DNA of 64,000 nucleotides from Glaciihabitans sp. dw_435 (GCF_018449675.1 NZ_JAAVUZ010000009.1:62001-126000); one strand, 5' to 3'; positions 1-8,210 are shown, numbered from the stretch's first letter. Numbers and translations: made by a program. Notes: a model not told the origin generated them from the sequence alone.

Positions 1-561
1 CGTCGCCCAGGCGTGGGGCTCGGAGTACATCATGGTGCGGGCCCGCAGCTGGTCTTTGGACGGTCCTCCCTCGACGAGGTACGACGCGAGGGTAAAGGGA
101 GCGCCGGCAAAACCGATGAGCGGGGTGGTCCCGAGCTCGGCAACGGTGCGCTGAACTCCCTCGATGATGGGGGCAAGCGCGTCCGGGTCCAGTGGCCGCA
201 ACGCCGCGACATCCGACACAGTGCGAATGGGATTCTCGAGAACCGGGCCTCGCCCGGGGACGATTTCGACGTTAACACCTGCGAGTTTCACGGGAATTAC
301 GATGTCGCTGAAGAAGATGGCGGCGTCGACGCCATGACGGCGAACGGGCTGCAGCGTGATCTCGCTGGAGAGCTCCGGGTTCAGGCAGGCGTCCAACATC
401 GCTGTACCTACGCGGAGTTCGCGGTATTCCGGCAGCGAGCGACCGGCCTGGCGCATGAACCAGACGGGCGTCTGCTCGGGGCGATCGCCCCGGTACGCGC
501 GGATGAGGGGGGAGTTGGCGGTGCGACCGTCAACCAACGGGTGATTTAAAGGGAGTGGCAC
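1..561 (-). CDS. hemE: Uroporphyrinogen decarboxylase (N-terminal part; 3' end outside window)
   Basis: HemE decarboxylates the four acetate side chains of uroporphyrinogen III to give coproporphyrinogen III in cytosolic haem synthesis. The minus strand from the GTG at 561 reads MPLPLNHPLVDGRTANSPL and continues with the family hallmarks: a substrate-binding segment VWFMRQAGRSLPEYRELR, then FFSDIVIPVKLAG, PGRGPVLENPIR and GFAGAPFTLASYLVEGG. The reading frame is open to base 1, so about half of the usual ~350 residues is present. It diverges from hemA with only 17 bases between the two start codons. There is no Shine-Dalgarno; a TAATGT box ends seven bases before the GTG, which suggests a near-leaderless transcript. 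Confidence 0.95.
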   Translation of the reverse strand, partial: MPLPLNHPLVDGRTANSPLIRAYRGDRPEQTPVWFMRQAGRSLPEYRELRVGTAMLDACLNPELSSEITLQPVRRHGVDAAIFFSDIVIPVKLAGVNVEIVPGRGPVLENPIRTVSDVAALRPLDPDALAPIIEGVQRTVAELGTTPLIGFAGAPFTLASYLVEGGPSKDQLRARTMMYSEPHAWAT

Positions 562-566
562 GTGGT

Positions 567-574
567 TAACATTA
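567..574. promoter_or_regulatory. Overlapping divergent -10 boxes of hemA and hemE
   Basis: On the plus strand TAACAT (567-572) is followed by six bases and the hemA GTG at 579. On the minus strand TAATGT (574-569) is followed by seven bases and the hemE GTG at 561. The two boxes share four base pairs, so polymerase should be unable to occupy both at once. Both spacings predict transcription starting at or next to the start codon. Confidence 0.6.
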
Positions 575-578
575 GAAG

Positions 579-1841
579 GTGCTCCTGTGCTTGACCGCCA
601 ACCATCAAAATGCCAGCTTTGACCTTCTCGAGAAGCTGTCCTTCGCAGCACCCGGAGCCGCCACCACCCTGGTCGCCGACAGCGCGATCGTCGAAGGCGC
701 TGTCGTACTGGCGACCTGCAATCGCTTCGAGGCCTACCTCGAGATCGATGACGTTCTGCACGCGAGCGAGAACGCCGCCGCGAACACCATCAACACGATG
801 AGTGCCGCCAGCGGTGTCGATGCCGACGCCCTGCGTAACGTGCTCACGGTGCTGCGCGGCGACGAGGTCGTCGAGCACCTGTTTGCCGTGTCCAGCGGAC
901 TCGAATCCGTCGTTGTCGGCGAGGACGAGATCTCCGGCCAGGTGCGCCGTTCGCTCGAGCGTGCGCGCGAGGTCGGCACCACCTCATCCGGTCTCGAACG
1001 TCTCTTCCAGAAGGCGACCCAGACCAGCCGCGGCGTCAAGACGCAGACCGCTCTCGGCGGAGCCGGACGTTCGCTCGTGCGCCTCGGCCTCGAGCTCGCC
1101 ACCAGCCGCGTCACCGACTGGGCGCAGACCCGCGTTCTCCTGGTCGGCACCGGCCAGTACGCAGCCACCACGGTCGTTGCCCTCCGCGACCGCGGCGTCG
1201 TGGACATCAGCGTCTTCTCGCCGTCGGGCCGCGCACAGGCCTTCGCCCTCAAGCACGAGCTGCGCGCGCAGTACGACCTCAGCGAGGCCATCGGGGCAAG
1301 CGACATCGTGATCACCTGCACCGCGTACGCCGCCGTCGACGCAACGGTCATCCCGAACGACAACCGCCGCCTCATCATCGACCTCGGACTCCCGCGCAAC
1401 GTCGACCCTGCCGTCGCGTCGCTCCCGGGTGTCGAGCTGCTCGACCTCGAGACGATCAGCCTGCACGCTCCTGTCGAGGCACTCACCGCCGCCGATGACG
1501 CCCGCGCGCTCGTCGGCCTTGCCGCCGCCGACTTCGCCGCCGACCGCTCGGTCGAACCCGCCATCGTTGCCCTGCGGTCCCACGTGTTCGACCTGCTCGA
1601 CGCCGAGATCGCCCGCGCCCGTTCGCGCGGCGCCGGGGATGAAACGGAAGCCGCGCTGCGTCACCTGGCCGGGGTTCTGCTGCACGAGCCATCCGTTCGC
1701 GCGCGACTGCTGGCCAAGGAGGGTCGCGCCAACGAGTTCGTCGACGGACTGGACGCCGTGTACGGCGTGCGATCCGCTCTGGTTCAGGATGTCTCGGCCG
1801 CCGACATCGAAGACGACCGCGACACCCTCGCCTCGGCGTAA
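579..1841 (+). CDS. hemA: Glutamyl-tRNA reductase
   Basis: HemA reduces glutamyl-tRNA to glutamate-1-semialdehyde with NADPH, the first committed step of C5-pathway tetrapyrrole synthesis. The 420-residue protein has the usual length and order: catalytic domain with the nucleophile in [11 protein letters not shown] (Cys47), [13 protein letters not shown], then a Rossmann domain around [17 protein letters not shown] and a C-terminal helical dimerisation region. The GTG start at 579 matches the expected N-terminus ([16 protein letters not shown]). The purine-rich AGAAGG directly abuts the start and cannot act at normal spacing, so initiation is probably leaderless. hemE diverges immediately upstream. 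Confidence 0.96.
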   Translation: MLLCLTANHQNASFDLLEKLSFAAPGAATTLVADSAIVEGAVVLATCNRFEAYLEIDDVLHASENAAANTINTMSAASGVDADALRNVLTVLRGDEVVEHLFAVSSGLESVVVGEDEISGQVRRSLERAREVGTTSSGLERLFQKATQTSRGVKTQTALGGAGRSLVRLGLELATSRVTDWAQTRVLLVGTGQYAATTVVALRDRGVVDISVFSPSGRAQAFALKHELRAQYDLSEAIGASDIVITCTAYAAVDATVIPNDNRRLIIDLGLPRNVDPAVASLPGVELLDLETISLHAPVEALTAADDARALVGLAAADFAADRSVEPAIVALRSHVFDLLDAEIARARSRGAGDETEAALRHLAGVLLHEPSVRARLLAKEGRANEFVDGLDAVYGVRSALVQDVSAADIEDDRDTLASA

Positions 1842-1865
1842 TCGCAGCTCCCCACCATCGCGCCC

Positions 1866-2429
1866 ATGCTGCAGGTGACCTCGCCCATCGCGACGGAGCG
1901 CCTTCTGCTGCGGCCGATGCTGGCGCGCGACCGGGATGGTCTCTTCGCCTACCAGTCGGATCCCGAGGTCATCCGGTTTCTGCCCTGGCCGCTGCGCACC
2001 CGCGAGGAGTCGGCTGCCCACCTCGCCATGCGAATGAAGCTCGACCGCCTCGAGGCCGACGACGACGCGATGGTGCTCGGCATCGAGCTGGACGGCCGCC
2101 TCATCGGCGACATCACGCTCTTTCTGCGCAGCATCGAGAACGCGCAGGCCGAGATCGGCTGGGTGTTGAACCCCGAATTTACCGGCAAGGGCTTTGCCGC
2201 CGAGGCCGCCGGCGCCGTGCTCGACCTCGCTTTCGGCTCCCTCGGGTCGCACCGCGTGTACGCCCACCTCGATCCGCGCAACGCCGGGTCCGTCGCGTTG
2301 TGCCGGCGGCTTGGCATGCGCGAGGAGGCCCACCACGTCGAGTCCGAGCTGTTCAAGGGCGAGTGGGTGGATGTCGGGATTTACGCGATCCTCGCCTCCG
2401 AGCGGTCGGCGCTGCGCGCACGGGCCTAG
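1866..2429 (+). CDS. GNAT family N-acetyltransferase (RimJ/RimL-like), first of a tandem pair
   Basis: An acetyl-CoA-dependent acetyltransferase of the Acetyltransf_3 type; the acceptor is unknown. The 187 residues show the N-terminal IATERLLLRPM strand, the acetyl-CoA pyrophosphate-binding region EIGWVLNPEFTGKGFAAEA, and the C-terminal ALCRRLGMREEAHHVES segment that also marks RimJ-like enzymes. It starts 24 bases after hemA with no clear ribosome site, so it may be read with hemA. The next gene encodes a close paralogue with the same motifs, which points to local duplication. Confidence 0.88.
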   Translation: MLQVTSPIATERLLLRPMLARDRDGLFAYQSDPEVIRFLPWPLRTREESAAHLAMRMKLDRLEADDDAMVLGIELDGRLIGDITLFLRSIENAQAEIGWVLNPEFTGKGFAAEAAGAVLDLAFGSLGSHRVYAHLDPRNAGSVALCRRLGMREEAHHVESELFKGEWVDVGIYAILASERSALRARA

Positions 2430-2432
2430 CCT
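2427..2432 (+). promoter_or_regulatory. -10 box of leaderless GNAT gene at 2440
   Basis: TAGCCT lies seven bases before the ATG at 2440. Its first three bases are the TAG stop codon of the preceding GNAT gene. Confidence 0.45.
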
Positions 2433-2439
2433 GAACTGC

Positions 2440-3036
2440 ATGGAACCCCGAGCGTTCACCCCCGTCACGATCGACGCGCCTATTCGCACGGAGCGGCTCA
2501 TCCTGCGGCCGATGACGCTCGACGACGTCGATGACATCCACGCCTACCAGTCGCTCGACGAGGTGTGCCGCTACCTGTTGTTCGAACCCCGGTCGCGCGA
2601 GACCGTCGCCGAGAAGGTCGCCTTCTACTCGACGGCCACGACGCTCGAGAAGGACGGCGACTTTCTGCAGCTTGCGCTGGAATTGCCGGCGAGTGCGGAT
2701 GCCCCGGCCCGTGTTATCGGTGACTCCTACTTCTCCGTCAAGAGCGTCGCGAACCTCGGTGGCGAGATCGGCTGGACGATGCACCCCGACTTCACGGGAC
2801 GCGGTTACGCCGCCGAGGCCGCCAGCGCCGTGCTCGACTTCGCGTTCACCACCCTCGGACTGCACCGGGTCGCCGCCGACCTGGACCCGCGCAATGACGC
2901 GTCCATCGCCCTCTGCCGTCGGCTCGGAATGCGCGAGGAGGCGCACTTCGTCGAGGACCTCGCGTTCCGCGGCGAGTGGGCCGACACGGGAATCTACGCG
3001 ATACTCGACCGCGAGTGGGCCGCGCGGGTCCGGTAG
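2440..3036 (+). CDS. GNAT family N-acetyltransferase (RimJ/RimL-like), second of a tandem pair
   Basis: This 198-residue enzyme is a paralogue of its upstream neighbour: IRTERLILRPMTLDDVDDIHAYQ at the N-terminus, GEIGWTMHPDFTGRGYAAEA for acetyl-CoA binding, and LCRRLGMREEAHFVED near the end. The reading frame is open further upstream, but the ATG at 2440 fits the family length and sits seven bases behind a TAGCCT box. The acceptor substrate cannot be told from sequence. It is transcribed towards the SDR gene and ends 38 bases from it. Confidence 0.88.
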   Translation: MEPRAFTPVTIDAPIRTERLILRPMTLDDVDDIHAYQSLDEVCRYLLFEPRSRETVAEKVAFYSTATTLEKDGDFLQLALELPASADAPARVIGDSYFSVKSVANLGGEIGWTMHPDFTGRGYAAEAASAVLDFAFTTLGLHRVAADLDPRNDASIALCRRLGMREEAHFVEDLAFRGEWADTGIYAILDREWAARVR

Positions 3037-3074
3037 CCGCGCCCCTGGGGCATCCATTCGTCCTGCGCTGCTGC

Positions 3075-3821
3075 CTAGGCGATGCCGCCGTTGATGTAAA
3101 GCACCTGGCCGTTGACCCAGCGCGCGGGACCGGCGAGGAAGGCGACCGTCTCGGCGATGTCGTCCGGGGTGCCGAGGCGCTCGAGTGGGGCGAGCGACGC
3201 GATGTGGTCGATGACCTGCTGCGGCTTGCCGTCGAGGAAGAGCGGGGTGGCGGTCGGTCCGGGAGCGACGACGTTCACGGTGACGTCGCGGCCCCGCAGT
3301 TCGCGGGCGAGGATCATCGTGAGCGACTCGACAGCTCCCTTGGTGGCGGCGTAGGCACCGTAGGTCGGCTGCTGCAGGCGTGACACCGAGGTGGAGAAGT
3401 TAATGAGTGCGCCACCGGAGCGAAGCTGGCGGGCGGCCAGCTGGGACACGACGAATGTTCCGCGCACGTTGGTGCGCATCATCCGGTCGAAATCGGCGAA
3501 GTCGAGGTCGACGATCGGGGACAGCAGCATGACACCGGCCGTGTTGACGACGACATCGACGCCGCCGTACAGCGCCTGGGTCTGCTCGAAGAGTGCCGCC
3601 ATTTCGGTCTCGTCGGCGATGTCGCCGCCGATCGCGGTGGCGGTGCCGCCCGCCGCGGTGATCGCGTCGACGGTCTCATCGGCGCGGGCCTTGTTGCCGG
3701 CGTAGTGCACGACTACCGCCATGCCGTCGGCCGCGAGGCGTTCTGCGGTCGCGCGACCGATGCCGCCGGAACCACCGGTGACGATGGCGACGCGGGTGGT
3801 GGTTTCTGACGTGGATGCCAC
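3075..3821 (-). CDS. SDR family NAD(P)-dependent oxidoreductase
   Basis: A short-chain dehydrogenase/reductase of 3-oxoacyl-ACP reductase type, 248 residues. It has the cofactor motif TGGSGGIG near the N-terminus, the NAG-type core (here VNTAGV), the catalytic Ser and YGAYAATKGAVES (Tyr-x3-Lys), and the C-terminal VNGQVLYINGG seen in FabG-like enzymes. The GTG at 3821 is preferred over an open extension to 3869 because AAGGA precedes it by seven bases. It diverges from a TetR gene, with two palindromes between them, so it is probably the regulator's target. The natural substrate is unknown. Confidence 0.9.
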   Translation of the reverse strand: MASTSETTTRVAIVTGGSGGIGRATAERLAADGMAVVVHYAGNKARADETVDAITAAGGTATAIGGDIADETEMAALFEQTQALYGGVDVVVNTAGVMLLSPIVDLDFADFDRMMRTNVRGTFVVSQLAARQLRSGGALINFSTSVSRLQQPTYGAYAATKGAVESLTMILARELRGRDVTVNVVAPGPTATPLFLDGKPQQVIDHIASLAPLERLGTPDDIAETVAFLAGPARWVNGQVLYINGGIA

Positions 3822-3844
3822 GGAGGAGTCCTTACTCTCATTTA

Positions 3845-3859
3845 TGGACGATTCGTCCA
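3845..3859. promoter_or_regulatory. Palindromic operator candidate, SDR/TetR intergenic region
   Basis: TGGACGATTCGTCCA is a perfect 7+1+7 palindrome between the divergent SDR and TetR genes. It is a natural candidate for TetR dimer binding, covering the SDR promoter region. Confidence 0.55.
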
Positions 3860-3863
3860 CTAG

Positions 3864-3884
3864 TGACAAATGTAGACTGTTTGT
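3864..3884. promoter_or_regulatory. Second inverted repeat, SDR/TetR intergenic region
   Basis: GACAAA and TTTGTC are separated by nine bases. The half-site (T)GGACAAA resembles the half-site TGGACGA of the neighbouring palindrome, suggesting a second, weaker operator for the same regulator. Confidence 0.4.
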
Positions 3885-3913
3885 CCATATACTTCAAGTG
3901 GCAGGGAGATTTC

Positions 3914-4531
3914 GTGAGCGAGCAGGGCGTGGCAGTGCGGCAGGGGCGGGGACGCCGACCCGCGGCCGAGGTGCGGCAGGCGGTGCTGACCGCCGCTGGC
4001 GAGCTGCTCTTCGAGACCGGCCTGACCGGCATCACGTTCGAGAAGGTCGCCCAGCGGGCGGGCGCGAGCAAGATGACCCTCTACAAGTGGTGGCCGTCCC
4101 CGGGCGCTCTCGCCCTCGAGGCGTATTTCGCGGCGGTGAAGGCGTCGCTCGCCTTTCCCGATACCGGCGATGTCGAGCGTGACCTCACCTCGCAATTGCA
4201 CGCGTTCGTGCACCTGATCACCGAGCAGAGCGGTGGGCGGGTCATCGCGGAACTCGTCGGCGCGGCCCAGACGGACCCCGATCTGGCGTCGGCGTTTGCG
4301 GAGAGCTACACGCGCCCGCGCCGCCAGCTCGCGGTCGACACCTTCGTGCGCGCCCAGGAACGGGGCCAGATCCGCGCCGACGTCGATCCGGAGGTGCTCG
4401 TGGACCAGCTCTGGGGCGCGTGCTACCACCGCCTGCTGCTGCCGGACCAGCCCCTCACCCTCGCGTTCGCAGACGCCCTCATCCGCAACCTCATGCTGGG
4501 GATCCGCGGCCCGGCGTCACCGCACTCCTGA
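3914..4531 (+). CDS. TetR/AcrR family transcriptional regulator
   Basis: A ligand-responsive repressor of 205 residues. The N-terminal helix-turn-helix is clear (AAGELLFETGLTGITFEKVA followed by QRAGASKMTLYKWW). The C-terminal half, ending QLWGACYHRLLLPDQPLTLAFADALIRNLM, resembles the ligand domain common in TetR proteins that control dehydrogenases. The GTG at 3914 is chosen because GGGAG lies five bases upstream; the open extension to 3815 crosses the operator region. It diverges from the SDR gene, which it probably controls together with itself. Confidence 0.9.
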   Translation: MSEQGVAVRQGRGRRPAAEVRQAVLTAAGELLFETGLTGITFEKVAQRAGASKMTLYKWWPSPGALALEAYFAAVKASLAFPDTGDVERDLTSQLHAFVHLITEQSGGRVIAELVGAAQTDPDLASAFAESYTRPRRQLAVDTFVRAQERGQIRADVDPEVLVDQLWGACYHRLLLPDQPLTLAFADALIRNLMLGIRGPASPHS

Positions 4532-4541
4532 CAATCCCGAT

Positions 4542-4627
4542 CGGCGGGAGTTACGTCAGGTTTCGGCGGGAGAAGAAAGCACGCGGCGGGAGTCGTAGCT
4601 CCCGCCGGTCGCTTTTTTCTCCCGCCG
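4542..4627 (+). terminator. Terminator cluster: three direct and two inverted CGGCGGGAG copies
   Basis: CGGCGGGAG occurs at 4542, 4564 and 4584, and its complement CTCCCGCCG at 4599 and 4619. The copies at 4585-4606 form a perfect 8-bp hairpin with loop TCGTAG, followed by a T6 run at 4613-4618. This is the most likely terminator of the TetR gene, but the extra copies allow several mutually exclusive hairpins upstream of the DyP gene. Confidence 0.6.
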
Positions 4628-4704
4628 CCCGGCATTCTGTGCCAGCGAATTGCCCCAGCGTGCGCGATTGCGCGGAGCCCGGCCCGAGCGCACGCCTGCT
4701 CCAC

Positions 4705-4710
4705 TACCGT
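4705..4710 (+). promoter_or_regulatory. -10 box of leaderless DyP peroxidase gene
   Basis: TACCGT is followed by exactly six bases and the ATG at 4717; no ribosome binding site is present. Confidence 0.55.
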
Positions 4711-4716
4711 GGGGCC

Positions 4717-5679
4717 ATGACTGACGCCACGTGGAACAGGGTCCCCATCGAGCCGCAGAGCGTGAATGCGCCGCTCTCGGTTTCCGCCGTCTTTCTCGTG
4801 CTCCGCATCAATGAGGGCGAGGCTGCCGCGGCGACCGCCCGCGACGTGATCGCCGACATCGGCGGGCTGGTGCGCGCCGTGGGGTTCCGCGACCTGCGGG
4901 GCCACCTCTCGTGCAACGTCGGCATCGGCAGCGCCGCCTGGGATCGCTTCGGCCAGTCCGGGCGACCCGCACAGCTGCGGCCGTTCTCCGAGGTCCGCGG
5001 CGATGTGCATACTGCGGTGGCGACCGGGGGCGACCTGTTGTTTCACATCAGGGCCGAACGAGCCGACATGTGCTTCGAGCTGGAGCGACTGCTGCTCGGC
5101 AAACTGGGCGATGCGGTCACGGTGCTCGACGAGACATCCGGATTCCGCTACTTCGACTCTCGCGACCTGCTTGGCTTCGTCGACGGCACCGAGAACCCGA
5201 CCGGCCAGGCCATGGCCGAGTCGTCGCTCGTCGGGCACGAGGATCCCGGCTTCGAGGGCGGCAGCTACGTCGTCATTCAGAAGTACCTGCACAATCTCGA
5301 TGCGTGGGGCGCGCTGTCCACGAGCGACCAGGAGCACATCATCGGCCGCACCAAGTCCGACAACGTCGAGCTTGACCAGGACCCCGCCGACCGCAAGTCG
5401 CACAAGTCCCTCAACACCATCGTCGACGTCAATGGTGTCGAGCACGACATCCTGCGCGACAACATGCCCTTCGGCCGCCCCGGGCAGGCCGAGTTCGGCA
5501 CCTACTTCATCGGGTACGCGCGCGAGCTGTGGGTGATCGAGCAGATGATCCGCGCGATGTTCATCGGAGACCCGCACGGTCAGTACGACCGGATCCTCGA
5601 CTTTTCCACGGCGAAGACCGGCGCGACGTTCTTTGTGCCGTCGCTCGAGGTGCTGGAGGCGCTCGCGACCGACGCGTAG
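4717..5679 (+). CDS. DyP-type haem peroxidase
   Basis: Dye-decolourising peroxidases use H2O2 to oxidise dyes, phenols or metal ions through a haem. The 320-residue protein carries the signature GFVDGTENPTG (residues 153-163, catalytic Asp156), and NMPFG followed by a glycine-rich stretch near the haem pocket. There is no Tat or Sec signal, so it is probably cytosolic or an encapsulin cargo; no encapsulin gene is in the window. The ATG at 4717 is chosen over the open upstream frame because the family begins near here and a TACCGT box lies six bases upstream. Confidence 0.93.
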   Translation: MTDATWNRVPIEPQSVNAPLSVSAVFLVLRINEGEAAAATARDVIADIGGLVRAVGFRDLRGHLSCNVGIGSAAWDRFGQSGRPAQLRPFSEVRGDVHTAVATGGDLLFHIRAERADMCFELERLLLGKLGDAVTVLDETSGFRYFDSRDLLGFVDGTENPTGQAMAESSLVGHEDPGFEGGSYVVIQKYLHNLDAWGALSTSDQEHIIGRTKSDNVELDQDPADRKSHKSLNTIVDVNGVEHDILRDNMPFGRPGQAEFGTYFIGYARELWVIEQMIRAMFIGDPHGQYDRILDFSTAKTGATFFVPSLEVLEALATDA

Positions 5680-5694
5680 CAAGACATGGACATG

Positions 5695-5736
5695 GGGATG
5701 CCCCGACCGCCCGATGAGTGGCGGCCGGGGCATCCC
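5695..5736. terminator. Bidirectional terminator between DyP and the surface protein
   Basis: An 11-bp stem GGGATGCCCCG/CGGGGCATCCC (5695-5705 with 5726-5736) extends after one mismatch by CCGCC/GGCGG around the loop CGATGAGT. It lies between convergent genes and has no T-run, as is common in high-GC Actinobacteria. Confidence 0.7.
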
Positions 5737-5768
5737 GACTCATGTTGTGTGGTTGTTAGTGCTGCGCG

Positions 5769-8210
5769 CTACTCGGCGGTCGAGTGGTTACGACGACGAG
5801 CGAACACCGCTGCGGCTCCGAGGAGGAGAAGCAGCGCGGCGATGCCCAGCTCAGGCGCGACGTTGCTGCCGGTGGTGGCCAGCGTCGGGGTACCCGGCGT
5901 TCCCGGAACCTCGGTGAGGGTGAGGCATCCGGTGGGGGCTGCCGCGACCGTCAGGGTGAAGACCCCGCCACCCAGGATGGTGTCAGTGGCATTCCGGGGA
6001 ATGGCGCGCACCGTATACGTACCGGGAGCCACCGCCGTCACGGCCGAGGTGACCTCGGTCGAACCGATGAAGTAGCGGACGGCGGATTCGGCACCCTCAG
6101 GGAAGACGACCGTGATGTTTCCACCCGCGACGGCCCCATCGACACAGCTCGGGTCTGTCGCGAACGCGTCAGCTTCCCAGGCGGCGAAGGTGGGGAGGCA
6201 GTCGGCGGGGTCGACGACCAGCGTCCACGAACCGGTGCCGAGCAGCGCGTAACCGGCATCGGCGGTTGCAACCACCGTGTAGGTGCCCGGCGGCACGTTG
6301 GTGTACTCGCTCGTGACGGGCGCACCGTTGATCGTGTAGCTGACGTGTGCGGCGGGTGCCACGTGGATCTTGCCCGAGATCGGCGTGACGGAGTCTGCCG
6401 TGTCGCTGAGCTGGTCACCGGTGAGCGTCGCGCCATCCAGCGTCTCGGCACCATCGGTGGGGCAGGTCTGGGCCGTCACATCGGCCGCGGCGACAACCGT
6501 CTGGGGCGGCGTCGGGCACTCGGTGCGCTGACCGAGATCGAAGGTCCAGCCACCGGCCGGGTAGCCGGTCAGCACTGCCGGAGCGATCGCGACGGCGGTC
6601 ACGGTGTTGATTCCGGTCTTGCCGTTACCGGTCAACGTGTAGTCGATCGTGGCGGTGTCCGCGGGAACGGCGATGGAACCGTCGGTTCCGCAGGCGGTGA
6701 TGATCGTGGCGGTGGGAGTGGCGGGAGTCACGACCGGCGGGCACTCGTACCGCTGGCCGAGGTCGAAGGTCCAGCCGCCCGCCGGGTAGCCGGTCAGCAC
6801 TGCCGGGGCGATCGCGACGGCGGTCACGGTGTTGATTCCGGTCTTGCCGTTACCCGTCAGGGTGTAATCGATCGTCGCGGTGTCGGCGGGAACCACGATG
6901 GAACCATCGGTTCCGCACGCGGTGATGATCGTGGCGACCGGGGTCGTCGGTGTCACCACCGGCGGGCACTCGAAACGCTGCCCCAGGTCGAAAGTCCAGC
7001 CGCCTGCCGGGTAGCCCGCCAGGACTGCCGGGGCGATACCCTTCGCCGTGACGGTGTTGATTCCGGTCTTGCCGTTACCGGTCAGGGTGTAGTCGATGGT
7101 GGCGGTGTCGGCGGGGACGACGATTGATCCATCGGTCCCACACGCGGTGATAGGCGTGGCGGTCGGTGTCGTCGGGGTGACGACGGGTGGCGTCGGGCAG
7201 GTGTAGCGCTGTCCGAGGTTGAACGTCCATCCCCCGGCGGGGTACCCCACCAGAACGGCGGGAGCGATGGCCTTCGCGGTGACGGTGTTGATGCCGGTCT
7301 TGCCGTTGCCCGTCAGGGTGTAGTCGATCGTCGCAGTGTCCGCGGGAACCACGATGGAACCATCCGTGTCACACGCGGAGATCGGCTTCGCGGTCGGAGT
7401 GACCGGGGTCACCTTCGGCGGCGTGTAGCAGTCGGGCGTCAGGGTGACGGTCGTGCCGACCCCGCCGAAGCCCATGGAGCTGAGGAACACCTCCTTGTAC
7501 GGGTCGCTGGGTGCGTTGAGCACGGCGGTCGGGTACGGCACCGGCGAGCGTCCGGCGTAAATGTCGCCCTGGCCACAGGTCACCGTGGCGCCGTAGTGGT
7601 ACACGCCGGGGGTGGTGATGGCCGGAAGGGCATTGACGATGTCACGAGCCTGGGGCCAGTAGTCGTTGGTGGTGAACTTCCAGCTCGTGGCAACCACGTA
7701 GAGCGGCTGGCACAGCACGCCGGTGGATCCGGCAACGGCCTTCACCGTGACGACACCGTTGTTATCCTCCGGTGCGTACGTGTAGCTGATCGCGGAGTCG
7801 GGGATACACGCGGGCGCCGCGGTCTTCACCGCCGTCTTCGCCTTGGCGGTCACGGGGGACTTCGCCGGCGCGGGAGACGCGGTCGGCGCCGCCTGTGCGC
7901 TCGTGGCGGCGGGGGTGGGCTCCACTGCTGCGGCAGGAGCGGGAGTAGCTGACGGCGCGGCAGCCGGGGCAGCTGTTGGCGCGGCAGCTGGGGCTTCCGT
8001 CGGCGCCGCGGCGGGCTGCGTCGCCGCCGGCGCCTCGGTGGGGGTAGCCGACGGAGTCGTTTCGGGTGCAGACGAAGCTGCGGCATTCGGGGTGGACGTG
8101 GCGCTGCTGGTGGGAGCGGTTGTCTCGGCGCTGACCGGGGCAACCGCACCTGCGGTTGTCAGCGCTATGGCGAGCAAGGCTGTAGTCAGCCCGGCGATTT
8201 TCTTGTTCAT
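5769..8210 (-). CDS. Repeat-containing cell-wall-anchored surface protein with LATTG sorting signal
   Basis: A secreted protein of 813 residues. It has a Sec signal peptide (basic start, hydrophobic core, AGAVAPVSA cleavage region near residue 28), an Ala/Pro/Thr-rich linker to about residue 130, a unique domain with paired cysteines, and four tandem repeats of 75-77 residues containing VVPADTATIDYTLTGNGKTG and GYPAGGWTFDLGQR. Two further beta-rich domains follow. The C-terminus is LATTG (777-781), a hydrophobic helix and ARRRNHSTAE: a class E sortase-type LAxTG signal. No sortase gene is in the window. The ATG at 8210 has AGGAG eleven bases upstream. The ligand and function are unknown; adhesion or cell-envelope structure is a guess. 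Confidence 0.88.
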   Translation of the reverse strand: MNKKIAGLTTALLAIALTTAGAVAPVSAETTAPTSSATSTPNAAASSAPETTPSATPTEAPAATQPAAAPTEAPAAAPTAAPAAAPSATPAPAAAVEPTPAATSAQAAPTASPAPAKSPVTAKAKTAVKTAAPACIPDSAISYTYAPEDNNGVVTVKAVAGSTGVLCQPLYVVATSWKFTTNDYWPQARDIVNALPAITTPGVYHYGATVTCGQGDIYAGRSPVPYPTAVLNAPSDPYKEVFLSSMGFGGVGTTVTLTPDCYTPPKVTPVTPTAKPISACDTDGSIVVPADTATIDYTLTGNGKTGINTVTAKAIAPAVLVGYPAGGWTFNLGQRYTCPTPPVVTPTTPTATPITACGTDGSIVVPADTATIDYTLTGNGKTGINTVTAKGIAPAVLAGYPAGGWTFDLGQRFECPPVVTPTTPVATIITACGTDGSIVVPADTATIDYTLTGNGKTGINTVTAVAIAPAVLTGYPAGGWTFDLGQRYECPPVVTPATPTATIITACGTDGSIAVPADTATIDYTLTGNGKTGINTVTAVAIAPAVLTGYPAGGWTFDLGQRTECPTPPQTVVAAADVTAQTCPTDGAETLDGATLTGDQLSDTADSVTPISGKIHVAPAAHVSYTINGAPVTSEYTNVPPGTYTVVATADAGYALLGTGSWTLVVDPADCLPTFAAWEADAFATDPSCVDGAVAGGNITVVFPEGAESAVRYFIGSTEVTSAVTAVAPGTYTVRAIPRNATDTILGGGVFTLTVAAAPTGCLTLTEVPGTPGTPTLATTGSNVAPELGIAALLLLLGAAAVFARRRNHSTAE
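6506..7380 (-). repeat. Four tandem coding repeats of about 225-231 bp in the surface protein
   Basis: Each unit encodes ACGTDGS, a conserved 55-residue core and a Pro/Thr linker ending in a cysteine pair. The units are nearly identical at DNA level, so expansion or contraction by recombination is likely. Confidence 0.85.

Noticed and set aside
984-2537. 517-codon open frame antisense to hemA and the first GNAT gene
   Set aside because: Low-complexity Arg/Gly/Val-rich translation with no domain; it mirrors two certain genes and reflects high GC.
6506-7380. Regularly spaced repeats considered as a CRISPR array
   Set aside because: The period is 225-231 bp and the repeats are coding, in frame within the surface protein; no short repeats with unique spacers.
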